Shown here piece by piece: positions 8,461 to 16,589 of a stretch of 64,000 nucleotides of DNA. Source of the stretch: DATLLJ01 sp965229885. GTDB lineage: Bacteria; Acidobacteriota; Vicinamibacteria; Vicinamibacterales; CAVVIG01. Numbering within the stretch: the first letter of the stretch is position 1; the number at the start of each line of letters is the position of its first letter. The notes beneath the pieces are model-generated. The model did not search any database. It worked only from the letters and a program-made list of their open reading frames with translations, and was not told where the DNA came from. The position numbers and the translations under genes are program-made. The stretch covers positions 1,426,001 to 1,490,000 of the forward strand of contig CBDDJX010000003.1 of the NCBI GenBank assembly GCA_965229885.1. The letters are read 5' to 3'.

Positions 8461-8702
8461 CTCAACTAACTTGCCCTCCGGGATTCCCGGTACGATTCAG
8501 CCCGGTGCGCCTCCCTCGCGCTTGGGAACCACCCGCCACTCGCGGGCAGTATTGCCGCCATGCGGGCCGGGGCAAGTCCTTTTGTCAGTGCGATTCGCCT
8601 GAATTCGACGGCGCCCGGACCCGGGGGCCCCAGCCCCCCGTACGTATCGCAGGGGCCTCCACCCGGGCACACGTCAGCGCGGGCTGAGAAGTGGCGGAAG
8701 AT

Positions 8703-8788
8703 TTTCGTGCGCTCTGCGGCTTTTGGGTGTATAAGCGGGTACGTCCTGGGCAGGCAAAATGGAAATCCCAGGCATGGAGATCCAAAAC
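8703..8788 (+). promoter_or_regulatory. Shared promoter/leader element, copy B, with SD
   Basis: TTTCGTG at 8703, GGTGTATAAGC at 8726 and GGCAGGCAAAATGGAAAT from 8749 repeat copy A with the same 23-base distance between the first two blocks. After the box ends at 8769 there are 19 bases to ATG 8789, the same as in copy C, and GGAGA lies in that interval. The ATG inside the box at 8759 is therefore probably not the start codon. The 200 bases before the element, after the IS right end at 8499, hold nothing recognisable. Confidence 0.5.
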
Positions 8789-10285
8789 ATGAAATCCAGG
8801 GTCATGCTCGGTGCGATGGTGGTGGTCGTGGCAGTTGCCGCTGGCGTTAGGATGGCCGCCGCGCCGGCCGCCGCGCCGGCCGCCACAAGCCCGACGTTCA
8901 ACAAGGATGTCGCGCCGATCGTCTTCAACAACTGCGTGTCGTGCCATCGTCCCAACCAGATCGCGCCGATGTCGCTCATGTCGTACGAGGAAGTGCGACC
9001 CTGGGCGCGGGCGATCAAGAACAAGGTCTCCAAGCGTGAGATGCCGCCGTGGTTCGCCGATCCTCGCTTTGGCGAATTCCGCAACGACCCGCGCTTGACC
9101 GACACCCAGATTCAGACCATCGCGGCGTGGGCAGACACGGGCGCTCCTGAAGGTGATACGCCATTGACGGCCGAGCTGCCAACGATAAACGAGGGCTGGA
9201 CGCATCCCTCGGGGCGCGATCCCGACCTCGTGATCGAGATGGCGCACGCATACAACGGGCCGGCCCAAGGTGAGGTGCCCTGGTTCAACATCTACCAGGA
9301 GCTCCCGGAGGAGCTGAAAAAGGAAGAGCATCTCATCGAGGCCATTCAGCTCTTGCCGGGCGTGATCCCGGCCATGCATCACCTGGTGTTCAGCGTCAGG
9401 CCGCTGCCGCCCGGCACCAAGATCGGGAGGGGCCCGGCCTGGCCGGGCGGGCAGATCATCGACGGGGCGTTACTCAACGAGGAAACCGGTAAGCTGGCGG
9501 ATGGTGCCAACTCCTTGACCGGCGCGGAAGGCGCGGCAGAGGATCAAGGAGATAGGTTCTCCTTTTGTTGTTACGTTCCCGGAGGCAACTTCAGGCAATA
9601 TCGGGATGGTGCATTTCGACGCATGCCCAAGGAAGGGGTCATTGTGTGGGGCGCGCACTACACCATGATCGGCAAGCCGTTCGCGGACAAAACGAAGGTG
9701 GGTCTGTGGTTTCAGAAAGACCCGAAAAACGAAATCGGTGGAGGCCAGGTCGGCGGCCGCCTCAGGATTGCCCAGGGGAGGGAGTTGGTGGACGACAACG
9801 TCACGCCGGTGCCAGCTCCTGGAGGGGTGGCAGGGACGGGCGGTCGCGACCCCGCCGTGCCGGTGATTCCGCCGCATACGGCCGACTTTTCGTTGACGGA
9901 GATCTCGGCGTATCAAGACGACGTGACGTTGTACACCGTGTGGCCGCACATGCATCTGCGCGGTCATGAAATGACATTCGTAGTGACGTTTCCCGATGGC
10001 CGGGAGCAGATCCTGCTGGCCAACCTGAACTACGACTTCAATTGGCAGATCTTCTACGATTTGAAGGAGCCGCTCAAGATACCGGCCGGCAGCACGATCA
10101 AGGCGGTTGGATCCTACGACAACTCCACGAGGAACAGGAACAACTCCGAGCCTCACAAGGAGGTCTACTGGTCCGAGCAGTCTTGGGATGAGATGTTCAC
10201 GCCATTCCGGGATGTCACGGTGGACAAGAACGCCCTCGAATTGACGAAGGCGCCCGCGTCGTCGACCGACGGCGCCCGGCAGTAG
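8789..10285 (+). CDS. Exported c-type haem / copper type II monooxygenase-like protein
   Basis: 498 residues from ATG 8789, chosen because GGAGA precedes it and the residues MKSRVMLGAMVVVV make a proper signal peptide. ATG 8759 and ATG 8774 are in-frame alternatives. The mature N-terminus has FNKDVAPIVFNNCVSCHRPN, a CxxCH haem site, with the APMSLMSYEEVRPW segment typical of this acidobacterial family. The C-terminal half resembles the copper type II ascorbate-dependent monooxygenase domain: an AMHHLVF segment and WPHMHLRGHEM, whose His-x-His would bind copper. The protein is thus a periplasmic redox protein; its substrate and electron partner are unknown. It stands alone behind leader copy B. 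Confidence 0.8.
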   Translation: MKSRVMLGAMVVVVAVAAGVRMAAAPAAAPAATSPTFNKDVAPIVFNNCVSCHRPNQIAPMSLMSYEEVRPWARAIKNKVSKREMPPWFADPRFGEFRNDPRLTDTQIQTIAAWADTGAPEGDTPLTAELPTINEGWTHPSGRDPDLVIEMAHAYNGPAQGEVPWFNIYQELPEELKKEEHLIEAIQLLPGVIPAMHHLVFSVRPLPPGTKIGRGPAWPGGQIIDGALLNEETGKLADGANSLTGAEGAAEDQGDRFSFCCYVPGGNFRQYRDGAFRRMPKEGVIVWGAHYTMIGKPFADKTKVGLWFQKDPKNEIGGGQVGGRLRIAQGRELVDDNVTPVPAPGGVAGTGGRDPAVPVIPPHTADFSLTEISAYQDDVTLYTVWPHMHLRGHEMTFVVTFPDGREQILLANLNYDFNWQIFYDLKEPLKIPAGSTIKAVGSYDNSTRNRNNSEPHKEVYWSEQSWDEMFTPFRDVTVDKNALELTKAPASSTDGARQ

Positions 10286-10299
10286 AGCTATCGCGATCG

Positions 10300-10462
10300 C
10301 CTCGCCAACGCGTGGAGAAGGCCGGCAAAAGGCCGCCTTCTTCACGCGATCGACCATCCCACGCGCGACTCACCTCGTACTTCTCCGCACCGCCGTCGCG
10401 TCCAGCCCCACATCCCACGCCCGCAGCACGCGTTTCCACAGATCCGTTGAGTACGGCGCCAT
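10300..10462 (-). pseudogene. IS630-family transposase N-terminal remnant
   Basis: Minus-strand ATG 10462 opens MAPYSTDLWKRVLRAWDVGL, the classic start of IS630 transposases. After a frameshift the helix-turn-helix continues as KYEVSRAW and VDRVKKAA. Nothing of the DDE domain is left. It is a short dead remnant facing the end of the cytochrome-type gene. Confidence 0.65.
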
Positions 10463-10668
10463 TGCACCTCCCACGGGAGAAGTACCACGGCGTCGTACTA
10501 CGTACAATCAGAAAACGCTCTAGTCGTGGATCGTCTATTGGGTTGACGATCCCTACCCGCCGATCCGGCTCAGCGTTCTAATGCTGGACCACCACGCGCA
10601 GCCGCAGGGCGATGACGCCGAGAATCCCGTACGCTGCCGACAGCGCGAAACCCGTGTGGTCAAGAAAC

Positions 10669-11229
10669 TCATGCGGCTGCCCGATGGTAGAACTTCAGCA
10701 GTCCCCCGAGCCGTTCGCGGCAAAGCATCGGGCCGGTCGTGCGGACCTCGTCCTGCGGAAGAGCAAGAGGTTGTCCTTGCCTTGGTGATTGCGCTCGCCG
10801 TGGAAGTGCGCGACGTACGCACGTAACGCGGTGCGTAGCGCCGGCGCGCCGAAGAGAATCAGCTTCGAGAGGCACTCGTCTTTGACTGACCGCACCCAGC
10901 GCTCCGCGTGCGGATTCAGGTTCGGGCTGCGGGGCGGCAATCGCACGGGCGTCACGCCACCGTCCATGAGTGTGGTGTCGAATGCCGGACAGTATTTACC
11001 GTCGCGGTCGTGAATCAGATACCGATGGCCGACGAGGAACCCGTCGTCTGCCATCGTGAGGTTTCGCGCGGATCTGAGCCAGGGTCCGGCGTTCGCCGTC
11101 GGTCAGCTTCAATCGGCCAGGAATCTGTGCCCGGAGGATGCGGTTCTCCACGACGAGATACTCGCTGCGCCGGAGGAGTTCCTCGTCGACCGAGCCGGTG
11201 ACGTACGCCAACATGGTCTTCCAGTTCAT
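10669..11229 (-). pseudogene. Integrase-type (rve) transposase with internal deletion
   Basis: The frame begins MNWKTMLAYVTGSVDEELLR, continues RILRAQIPGRLKLTDGERR, then jumps straight to GHRYLIHDRDGKYCPAFDTT with roughly 170 residues missing. It retains PRSPNLNPHAERWVRSVKDE and ERNHQGKDNLLLF, then shifts frame to end in RERLGGLLKFYHRAAA. This is the same transposase type as the intact gene at 18137, whose tail is RQRLGGLLSFYHQKAA. The first catalytic Asp is deleted, so it is inactive. Confidence 0.8.
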
Positions 11230-11339
11230 CGCCGCTCAAGAATACTGGGCTTGGTCAGAGAGAACGCCCGTCAGTATCCACGGCCTCGACTGACCGATCC
11301 AGGCTGGGCCGGTGACCCGGATCCTGCTCTGCGAGAACA

Positions 11340-11497
11340 CATTTGGATTATTTGACCGTACGGGGTCGCGCACGCATCTGTCTCTGGCGAAGGACGCGCC
11401 GACGCCGCGACGCGTGCAGGCCGCCACGGAAGGGGGCGTGATCGCGTTCCCGGAAGTCGGCGGACTGCACCATCGCTATGAACGACGCGCAGCCTGA
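11340..11497 (+). pseudogene. C-terminal remnant of a DDE transposase
   Basis: The frame reads DRTGSRTHLSLAKDAPTPRR and ends VIAFPEVGGLHHRYERRAA before TGA. RTHLSLxKDAP followed by a terminal GGLHHRY is a recurring C-terminus of integrase-core transposases. There is no catalytic domain. The DNA between 11230 and 11340 and from 11498 to 11648 shows nothing recognisable. Confidence 0.55.
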
Positions 11498-11648
11498 CGT
11501 GACGTTGTCGGCTTCGCGCGTTGCAGGTCAAGCGCCGCAGTCACGCGCACGAGCGAACGCAGCTCGCCCCGTCTGACCGCCAGCAATCCCGCTCATCACG
11601 CCCGTAGTTCCGGAGAGCGCCGCACCGGTTTTTGCGAAGGTCAGCCAA

Positions 11649-11709
11649 CTACGCAGGCACCCCCGTCATCTGCTTCAACATCTGCTCGAACGCGGACTGA
11701 TTCGGTCCG
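11649..11709 (-). pseudogene. 3' stub of an unknown gene truncated by an IS3-type insertion
   Basis: On the minus strand a frame emerging from the left end of the IS at 11710 reads NQSAFEQMLKQMTGVPA and stops. It looks like the natural C-terminus of a gene whose remainder was removed when the IS inserted. The family cannot be recognised from 19 residues. Confidence 0.35.
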
Positions 11710-11760
11710 TGAATCGGACCGGGTTCGTCGGAGGGCTCATTGCTTGAGAGGATGGAGCCC

Positions 11761-12081
11761 ATGGCACGACCGAGGAAGTATTCAGCTGAGGCACGAGAGC
11801 GGGCCATTCGGATGGTCCGCGCGCATGGTTCCGAGCATCCGTCGCAGTGGGCCGCGATCACGGCGATCGCGAGCAAGTTCGGCTGCACCGGCGAGACGCT
11901 GCGGAATTGGGTGCGCCAGGCCGAACGCGAGACGGGCCAGCGGGGCGGCCTGACGACCGACGAGCGCCAGCGCCTGAAGGAACGGGAACGCGACAATCGC
12001 GAATTGAGACGCGCGAATGAGATCTTGCGGAAGGCCTCCGCATATTTTGCCCAGGCGGCGCGCGACCGCCGAGTGAAGTAA
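11761..12081 (+). CDS. IS3-family transposase OrfA
   Basis: 106 residues from ATG 11761, with AGAGG nine bases upstream (in-frame ATG 11752 is an alternative). RPRKYSAEARERAIRMVRAH and GCTGETLRNWVRQAER make the helix-turn-helix, followed by the Leu/Glu-rich zipper NRELRRANEILRKASAYFA. It binds the element ends and would normally be fused to OrfB by frameshifting. It is intact here, while its OrfB is not. The orfB ATG overlaps the stop codon (TAATG). Confidence 0.85.
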   Translation: MARPRKYSAEARERAIRMVRAHGSEHPSQWAAITAIASKFGCTGETLRNWVRQAERETGQRGGLTTDERQRLKERERDNRELRRANEILRKASAYFAQAARDRRVK

Positions 12082-12978
12082 TGGTCCAGTTTGTGGATGA
12101 CCACCGGGCCACGTAGGGGGTTGAGCCGATCTGCGCGGTGTTGCCGATCGCCCCCTCGACGTATTTTCTGCACCACGCCCGGCAGGTGAACCCGCCGCCG
12201 CGGCCGGCGCGCGCCAAGCGCGACGACGACTTGCGGATCGCCATCCAGCGGGTCTGGGACGCGAATTGGCAGGCATACGGACCGCGGAAGGTCTGGCAGC
12301 AGCTCGGCCGCGAAGACGTCGACGTCGCGCGCTGTATGGTCGAGCGGCTGATGGGGGCGATGGGCTTGGCCGGCGCGGTCCGCGGCCGCGCATGGGTCAC
12401 GACGCCCGCCGCTGCGACCGCCGGCGTGCGTCCCCCGGCTTTGGTCGACCGCCAGTTCACCGCGCCGCGGCCCAACCAGCCTCTGGGTCTCCGACTTCCC
12501 CTACGTCGCCACGTGGAAAGGCTTCGTGTATGTCGCGTTCGTGATCGCTGTCTTCTCGCGGCGCATCGTCGGCGGGCGCGTGTCGGCGTCGCTGCGGACG
12601 GACTTCGTGCTCGATGCGCTCGAATAAGCGGTGTGCGAACGTGGCGCGGATCGCGTCAGCGGCCTGGCGCATCACAGCGACCGGGGTACGCAGTATCTGT
12701 CGATGCGGTACACCGACCGGCTCGCCGACGCCGGCATCGCGCCGTCGGTCGGCAGCCGAGGCGACTCCTATGACAATGCCCTCGCCGAGTCGGTGATTGG
12801 GCTCCTCAAGACGGAGGTGATTCGACGGCAAGGTCCGTGGCCGCATCTGGCGCGGGTGGAATTCGCGACGCTGGCGTGGGTGGATTGGTTCAACAACCGC
12901 CGGTTGCTCGAGCCCGTCGGCTACGTGCCGCCTGCGGCATTCGACGCGCACTACTATGAGCAGGTTAAGGTGGCCTGA
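12081..12978 (+). pseudogene. IS3-family OrfB with two stops and a frameshift
   Basis: Starts at ATG 12081 as MVQFVDDHRAT, then meets TAG (12114-12116) where relatives have Tyr. It continues GVEPICAVLPIAPSTYFLHH and shifts frame near 12480 just before LWVSDFPYVATW. It then meets TAA at 12625-12627 in the ALE-AV segment, where the related 7576 OrfB has CAA (Gln). The HHSDRGTQY and NALAESVIGLLKTE catalytic motifs remain. All three lesions recur at the same places in the second copy. Confidence 0.85.
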
Positions 12979-13017
12979 CTCAACTAACTCACCCTCCGGG
13001 ATTCCCGGTACGATTCA

Positions 13018-13373
13018 CAGACAAGCTCCTCAGTTACGGGGCGGCACACCGCACCGTGATGCCGTCCGTAGTGCACAGTACTCGGCAGTACGAGACCAAT
13101 CGAGCGGAGGTGTCGCACCAGTCGACCCGCCAGCGCGAGGGCCAGATGCGACGGTTCAAGTCGGTCGGACACGCGCAACGGTTCTTGTCGGTGCACGGGC
13201 TCGTCCAGAACCTCTTCCGTATGGGGCACCACTTGCTCCGAGCTGGTCACTATCGATTACTGAGACCGCGTCGTTCAACGTTTGGGATGCGGTGACGTGT
13301 GTCTGCTGAACGATGATAGAAACCGAGCCATCGAGAGAGTGTCACGCCCTCTTCTCGTCAACTTGACAGGGCC
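13018..13373 (+). mobile_element. IS6-family fragment (transposase 3' end and one IR)
   Basis: Matches the reverse complement of the intact IS6-type element at 25337-26147, from the DKLLSYEAAH region of the transposase to its terminal repeat (CTTCTCGTCAACTTGACAG, 13351-13369). The transposase frame is shifted near its C-terminus (LLRPRRSTFGMR instead of LLRTRSFNVWDA). The other half was lost where the IS3-type element at 11710 joins it. Confidence 0.85.
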
Positions 13374-13401
13374 TGTACCGCTGATCGGGCGCGCACCTGC
13401 G

Positions 13402-14079
13402 CTAGCGCGCGTTCACCATCGACGCTGGAATCGCGCCGGTCTTGCGGCAGGCGACGCCGAAGTAATAAAGCGGCCGGCCGTTGATCGACAGGCGATGTCG
13501 GTAGCGCTCCATGTGATAGATGTCGAGGTACTCGCTCAAGATCAGGTTCTTGATGAAGACCGAGAACCCGCTCGCGTCGCGGTTGTCAAGGAAGGTCTCT
13601 TTGATGTTGAACACGACCCAGCCACCGTCCTCGATGAGGTTGAACGCCTCGGCGAACACGCGTACGGGGATGTCGCCGAAGCCGAGCGCAGCCACCGAGA
13701 TCAGGCAGTTGAAGCGCCAGGCCACGAGTTCATCGCGCTGAGTGGGGGTCATGCCCGACATATCCAACGCGCAGTACTGGTCGTACGTCCCGGGCCGATC
13801 GCGCTCCACCGCTATGGCGGCGGCGGCCGAGATGTCCACGCCGACCATGCGTGCGACGCCCTGCTTCTGTAGCTCCTCGCCAACCATGCCGTTGCCGGCG
13901 CCGAGATCGAGCACGCGCAATTCGTTGAACAGCCCTGGCTCACCGCTCATCGCATAGCGCAGAATCTCGACGACCTTTCTCGGCGAAACGCATTTCAGCC
14001 GATCGTAGAACAGCTGCTCGTACAGCCCTGGTCGGTTGTAGAGCGCGTCGTAGTCGTGGAAGCGCAATTCGGTCTCCAC
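13402..14079 (-). CDS. Class I SAM-dependent methyltransferase (5' part frameshifted)
   Basis: 225 codons from GTG 14079. Motif I is LRVLDLGAGNGMVGEEL, followed by an acidic strand VGVDISAAA and by FNCLISVAALGFG, so this is a Rossmann-fold methyltransferase of the type annotated as cyclopropane/trans-aconitate-like; the substrate is unknown. The true start is probably ATG 14201: the preceding 38 codons (MIDRLPLSQIVTKHHIRFPS, ending EAYFTVVDP) are coding-like and join this frame if one C is added to the CCCCC run near 14090. So either the gene carries a one-base deletion or the sequence has an error. No operon partner. Confidence 0.75.
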   Translation of the reverse strand: METELRFHDYDALYNRPGLYEQLFYDRLKCVSPRKVVEILRYAMSGEPGLFNELRVLDLGAGNGMVGEELQKQGVARMVGVDISAAAAIAVERDRPGTYDQYCALDMSGMTPTQRDELVAWRFNCLISVAALGFGDIPVRVFAEAFNLIEDGGWVVFNIKETFLDNRDASGFSVFIKNLILSEYLDIYHMERYRHRLSINGRPLYYFGVACRKTGAIPASMVNAR

Positions 14080-14303
14080 GCCGTTCGGGGGTCGACAACC
14101 GTGAAGTAGGCCTCGTCCTGCGCGAGGTCCTGTGTGTTGGTCGAGGGAAAGCGTATATGGTGTTTGGTCACAATCTGGCTCAAGGGAAGGCGATCGATCA
14201 AAAGAGCAGCAGCGTAGCCCAGGTCGGCGGCGATGGTGAAGCGGAACGGCCGAGGCTCGGCAGGTATTCTAGCTTAGATGAACACCGATTTGGCACCAAA
14301 CGG

Positions 14304-14470
14304 GGTGCTTGCGCCGTCAACTGTTGGTGATGTGAACGTATCCCCTTGCAAGAAATGCGCTTGCGCCACATTCGGTACACAACACAGGTCACAAGCGCCA
14401 TTTGGCTGTAATTTACTGCACCGTCAACGTCTTAACGTCGCGCTACCAACACTTAGTGGCGCAAGCACCA
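14304..14470. repeat. MITE-like element with IS1-type terminal repeats
   Basis: Two 25-base inverted ends, each beginning GGTGCTTGCGCC and finishing TGTTGGT, differ at four positions and lie 167 bases apart, with no coding capacity between them. The same GGTGCTTGCGCC start bounds the IS1-like element at 26975-28174. The interior contains further partial copies of the end sequence (around 14361 and 14393). It could be mobilised in trans by that transposase. Confidence 0.6.
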
Positions 14471-14488
14471 CCCCCGTCCTAATGTCGG

Positions 14489-14932
14489 CTATCGTCCCCC
14501 GTGCGAAGAGTGGACCGTCATCTTGCCGGCCTTGTCGAACGCCATCACGGAGTAGGGAACGGTACGACCGCCCTGCTCCATCCCCGGCGAGCCCACGGGC
14601 ATGCCCGGCACCGCGAGCCCCGCGATCGCCGGCTGCTCGATCAGCAGCTTCTTGATGTCGGCGGCGGGGACGTGCCCTTCGATGAGATAGCCCCCGATCG
14701 AGCCGGTGTGGCACGACCGCGCTTCCGCGGGGACCCTCGTATCGCGCAGCCGGCTCGCCGACTCGGTGACGGTCACCGTGAAGCCCGCGCGCCGCAGATG
14801 CGTGACCCAATTCATGCAGCAGCCGCAGCCGGGGTCGCGGACCACGGTCATGGCGGTCGGACTCTGGGCTGGAGCGAGGTTGCGCGCGAGAAGTACAGCC
14901 AGCACGGCGGCTACGGAGATGAACAGCTTCAT
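14489..14932 (-). CDS. DUF411 (copper-handling type) exported protein
   Basis: 147 residues from ATG 14932, with GGAGG eight bases upstream. Residues 1-22 are a signal peptide (MKLFISVAAVLAVLLARNLA). The mature protein starts TAMTVVRDPGCGCCMNWVTH, the CxCC metal site of DUF411 proteins, and keeps SCHTGSIGGYLIEGHVPAAD and AVPGMPVGSPGME, both family hallmarks. DUF411 proteins are usually found with copper-resistance genes and are thought to bind copper in the periplasm. No other copper gene is adjacent here; flanking DNA is IS debris, so the locus may be transferred or trimmed. Confidence 0.88.
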   Translation of the reverse strand: MKLFISVAAVLAVLLARNLAPAQSPTAMTVVRDPGCGCCMNWVTHLRRAGFTVTVTESASRLRDTRVPAEARSCHTGSIGGYLIEGHVPAADIKKLLIEQPAIAGLAVPGMPVGSPGMEQGGRTVPYSVMAFDKAGKMTVHSSHGGR

Positions 14933-14982
14933 GGTAGGTGCCTCCCAGGCTTGTCGCATATGGGTCTGGGAGACATTGTACC

Positions 14983-15109
14983 CTGACACCACTGCCGAAT
15001 CGTCTCGTAGGTGACGGCGATGGGCGTTGGTGAATCTATGTGGCAAGCCAGAAGTCGCGTAGCCTGCGCCTGGTGCTCGAACCATAAGGAGGGCACAGTC
15101 AAGTTGAGG
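14983..15109. repeat. IS6-family scraps (internal 30-mer and a solo end)
   Basis: Bases 14983-15012 match an internal part of the IS6 transposase (codons for TYETIRQW on the minus strand). Bases 15091-15109 (GGGCACAGTCAAGTTGAGG) resemble the terminal repeat of that element but point the opposite way. They appear to be two separate residues of former IS6-type insertions. Confidence 0.5.
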
Positions 15110-15140
15110 TGCCAGCTGGTAGTGTCTCAGTTTGAAAACA

Positions 15141-15320
15141 TCAGGCCGACCGACCGAAGTAGATATTCAGCGACGACGCCACCACGCCAGCGTCCTTCAT
15201 CGCCTGCTTGAGGTCGTCGGACGAGAGAAGAGCCTTAGCCTTGTTGACGTCGCCCACGCCGAAAATCACGGTGATGTCCTTGTCGTCATCGAGTCCGCGC
15301 AATAGCGACACGAGCCCGAG
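15141..15320 (-). pseudogene. 3' part of a hypothetical gene truncated by the second IS3-type copy
   Basis: A minus-strand frame runs out of the IS left end and reads LGLVSLLRGLDDDKDITVIF, then GVGDVNKAKALLSSDDLKQA, and ends LNIYFGRSA before TGA. It looks like the natural C-terminus of a small conserved protein with a KAKxxLxSxDLKxAM pattern. I do not know its function. The 5' part is not found on the far side of the IS at 16629. Confidence 0.5.
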
Positions 15321-15371
15321 TGAATCGTACCGGGTTCGTCGGAGGGCTCATTGCTTGAGAGGATGGAGCCC

Positions 15372-15692
15372 ATGGCACGACCGAGGAAGTATTCAGCTGA
15401 GGCACGAGAGCGGGCCATTCGGATGGTCCGCGCGCATGGTCCCGAGCATCCGTCGCAGTGGGCCGCGATCACGGCGATCGCGAGCAAGTTCGGCTGCACC
15501 GGTGAGACGCTGCGGAATTGGGTGCGCCAGGCCGAACGCGAGACGGGCCAGCGGGGCGGCCTGACGACCGACGAGCGCCAGCGCCTGAAGGAACGGGAAC
15601 GCGACAATCGCGAATTGAGACGCGCGAATGAGATCTTGCGGAAGGCCTCCGCATATTTTGCCCAGGCGGCGCGCGACCGCCGAGTGAAGTAA
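15372..15692 (+). CDS. IS3-family transposase OrfA (copy 2)
   Basis: 106 residues, differing from the OrfA at 11761 only by Ser-to-Pro in the RAHGPEHPSQ segment. The helix-turn-helix and leucine zipper are complete. As in copy 1 it is followed by a disabled orfB overlapping at TAATG. On its own it could bind element ends but not cut DNA. Confidence 0.85.
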   Translation: MARPRKYSAEARERAIRMVRAHGPEHPSQWAAITAIASKFGCTGETLRNWVRQAERETGQRGGLTTDERQRLKERERDNRELRRANEILRKASAYFAQAARDRRVK

Positions 15693-16589
15693 TGGTCCAG
15701 TTTGTGGATGACCACCGGGCCACGTAGGGGGTTGAGCCGATCTGCGCGGTGTTGCCGATCGCCCCCTCGACGTATTTTCTGCACCACGCCCGGCAGGTGA
15801 ACCCGCCGCCGCGGCCGGCGCGCGCCAAGCGCGACGACGACTTGCGGATCGCCATCCAGCGGGTCTGGGACGCGAATTGGCAGGCATACGGACCGCGGAA
15901 GGTCTGGCAGCAGCTCGGCCGCGAAGACGTCGACGTCGCGCGCTGTATGGTCGAGCGGCTGATGGGGGCGATGGGCTTGGCCGGCGCGGTCCGCGGCCGC
16001 GCATGGGTCACGACGCCCGCCGCTGCGACCGCCGGCGTGCGTCCCCCGGCTTTGGTCGACCGCCAGTTCACCGCGCCGCGGCCCAACCAGCCTCTGGGTC
16101 TCCGACTTCCCCTACGTCGCCACGTGGAAAGGCTTCGTGTATGTCGCGTTCGTGATCGCTGTCTTCTCGCGGCGCATCGTCGGCGGGCGCGTGTCGGCGT
16201 CGCTGCGGACGGACTTCGTGCTCGATGCGCTCGAATAAGCGGTATGCGAACGTGGCGCGGATCGCGTCAGCGGTCTGGTGCATCACAGCGACCGGGGTAC
16301 GCAGTATCTGTCGATGCGGTACACCGACCGGCTCGCCGACGCCGGCATCGCGCCGTCGGTCGGCAGCCGAGGCGACTCCTATGACAATGCCCTCGCCGAG
16401 TCGGTGATTGGGCTCCTCAAGACGGAGGTGATTCGACGGCAAGGTCCGTGGCCGCATCTGGCGCGGGTGGAATTCGCGACGCTGGCGTGGGTGGATTGGT
16501 TCAACAACCGCCGGTTGCTCGAGCCCGTCGGCTACGTGCCGCCTGCGGCATTCGACGCGCACTACTATGAGCAGGTTAAGGTGGCCTGA
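15692..16589 (+). pseudogene. IS3-family OrfB with two stops and a frameshift (copy 2)
   Basis: Carries the same TAG after HRAT, the same frameshift before LWVSDFPYVATW, and the same TAA in the ALE-AV segment as copy 1. Since independent occurrence of all three is unlikely, this copy derives from an already dead element, by trans-mobilisation or by DNA duplication. The C-terminal catalytic motifs are still readable. Confidence 0.85.

Larger units (their letters stand above)
7218..8499 (+). mobile_element. IS3-family element, chimeric (1282 bp)
   Basis: The left end TGAGCTTGATCCGG matches the fragment at 1776. The right end is the inverse of TGAATCGTACCGGG and matches the right ends of the elements at 11710 and 15321. 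The two ends of this element pair poorly with each other. From 8035 to 8499 the DNA is nearly identical to 12553-13017 (465 bases each, no gaps), whereas everything to the left is unrelated to those copies. The element looks like a fusion of the 5' part of one IS3 type and the 3' part of another. No target duplication was found. Confidence 0.85.
11710..13017 (+). mobile_element. IS3-family element, defective copy 1 (1308 bp)
   Basis: Ends are TGAATCGGACCGGG at 11710 and, inverted, TGAATCGTACCGGG at 13017; both continue with a conserved GGAGGG, giving imperfect inverted repeats of about 26 bases. The length equals that of the copy at 15321, with only scattered substitutions between them. It sits inside an IS6-type element whose remaining half begins at 13018. 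No target duplication is evident. Confidence 0.9.

Noticed and set aside
8759..8788. ATG 8759 as start of the haem/copper protein
   Set aside because: This ATG lies inside the conserved leader box that is non-coding in copy C, and ATG 8789 has the SD and the same 19-base spacing as copy C.
10311..10345. Possible terminator hairpin after the haem/copper gene
   Set aside because: The GAAGGC.../...GCCTTC pairing is interrupted, lacks a T-run and coincides with IS630 coding sequence.
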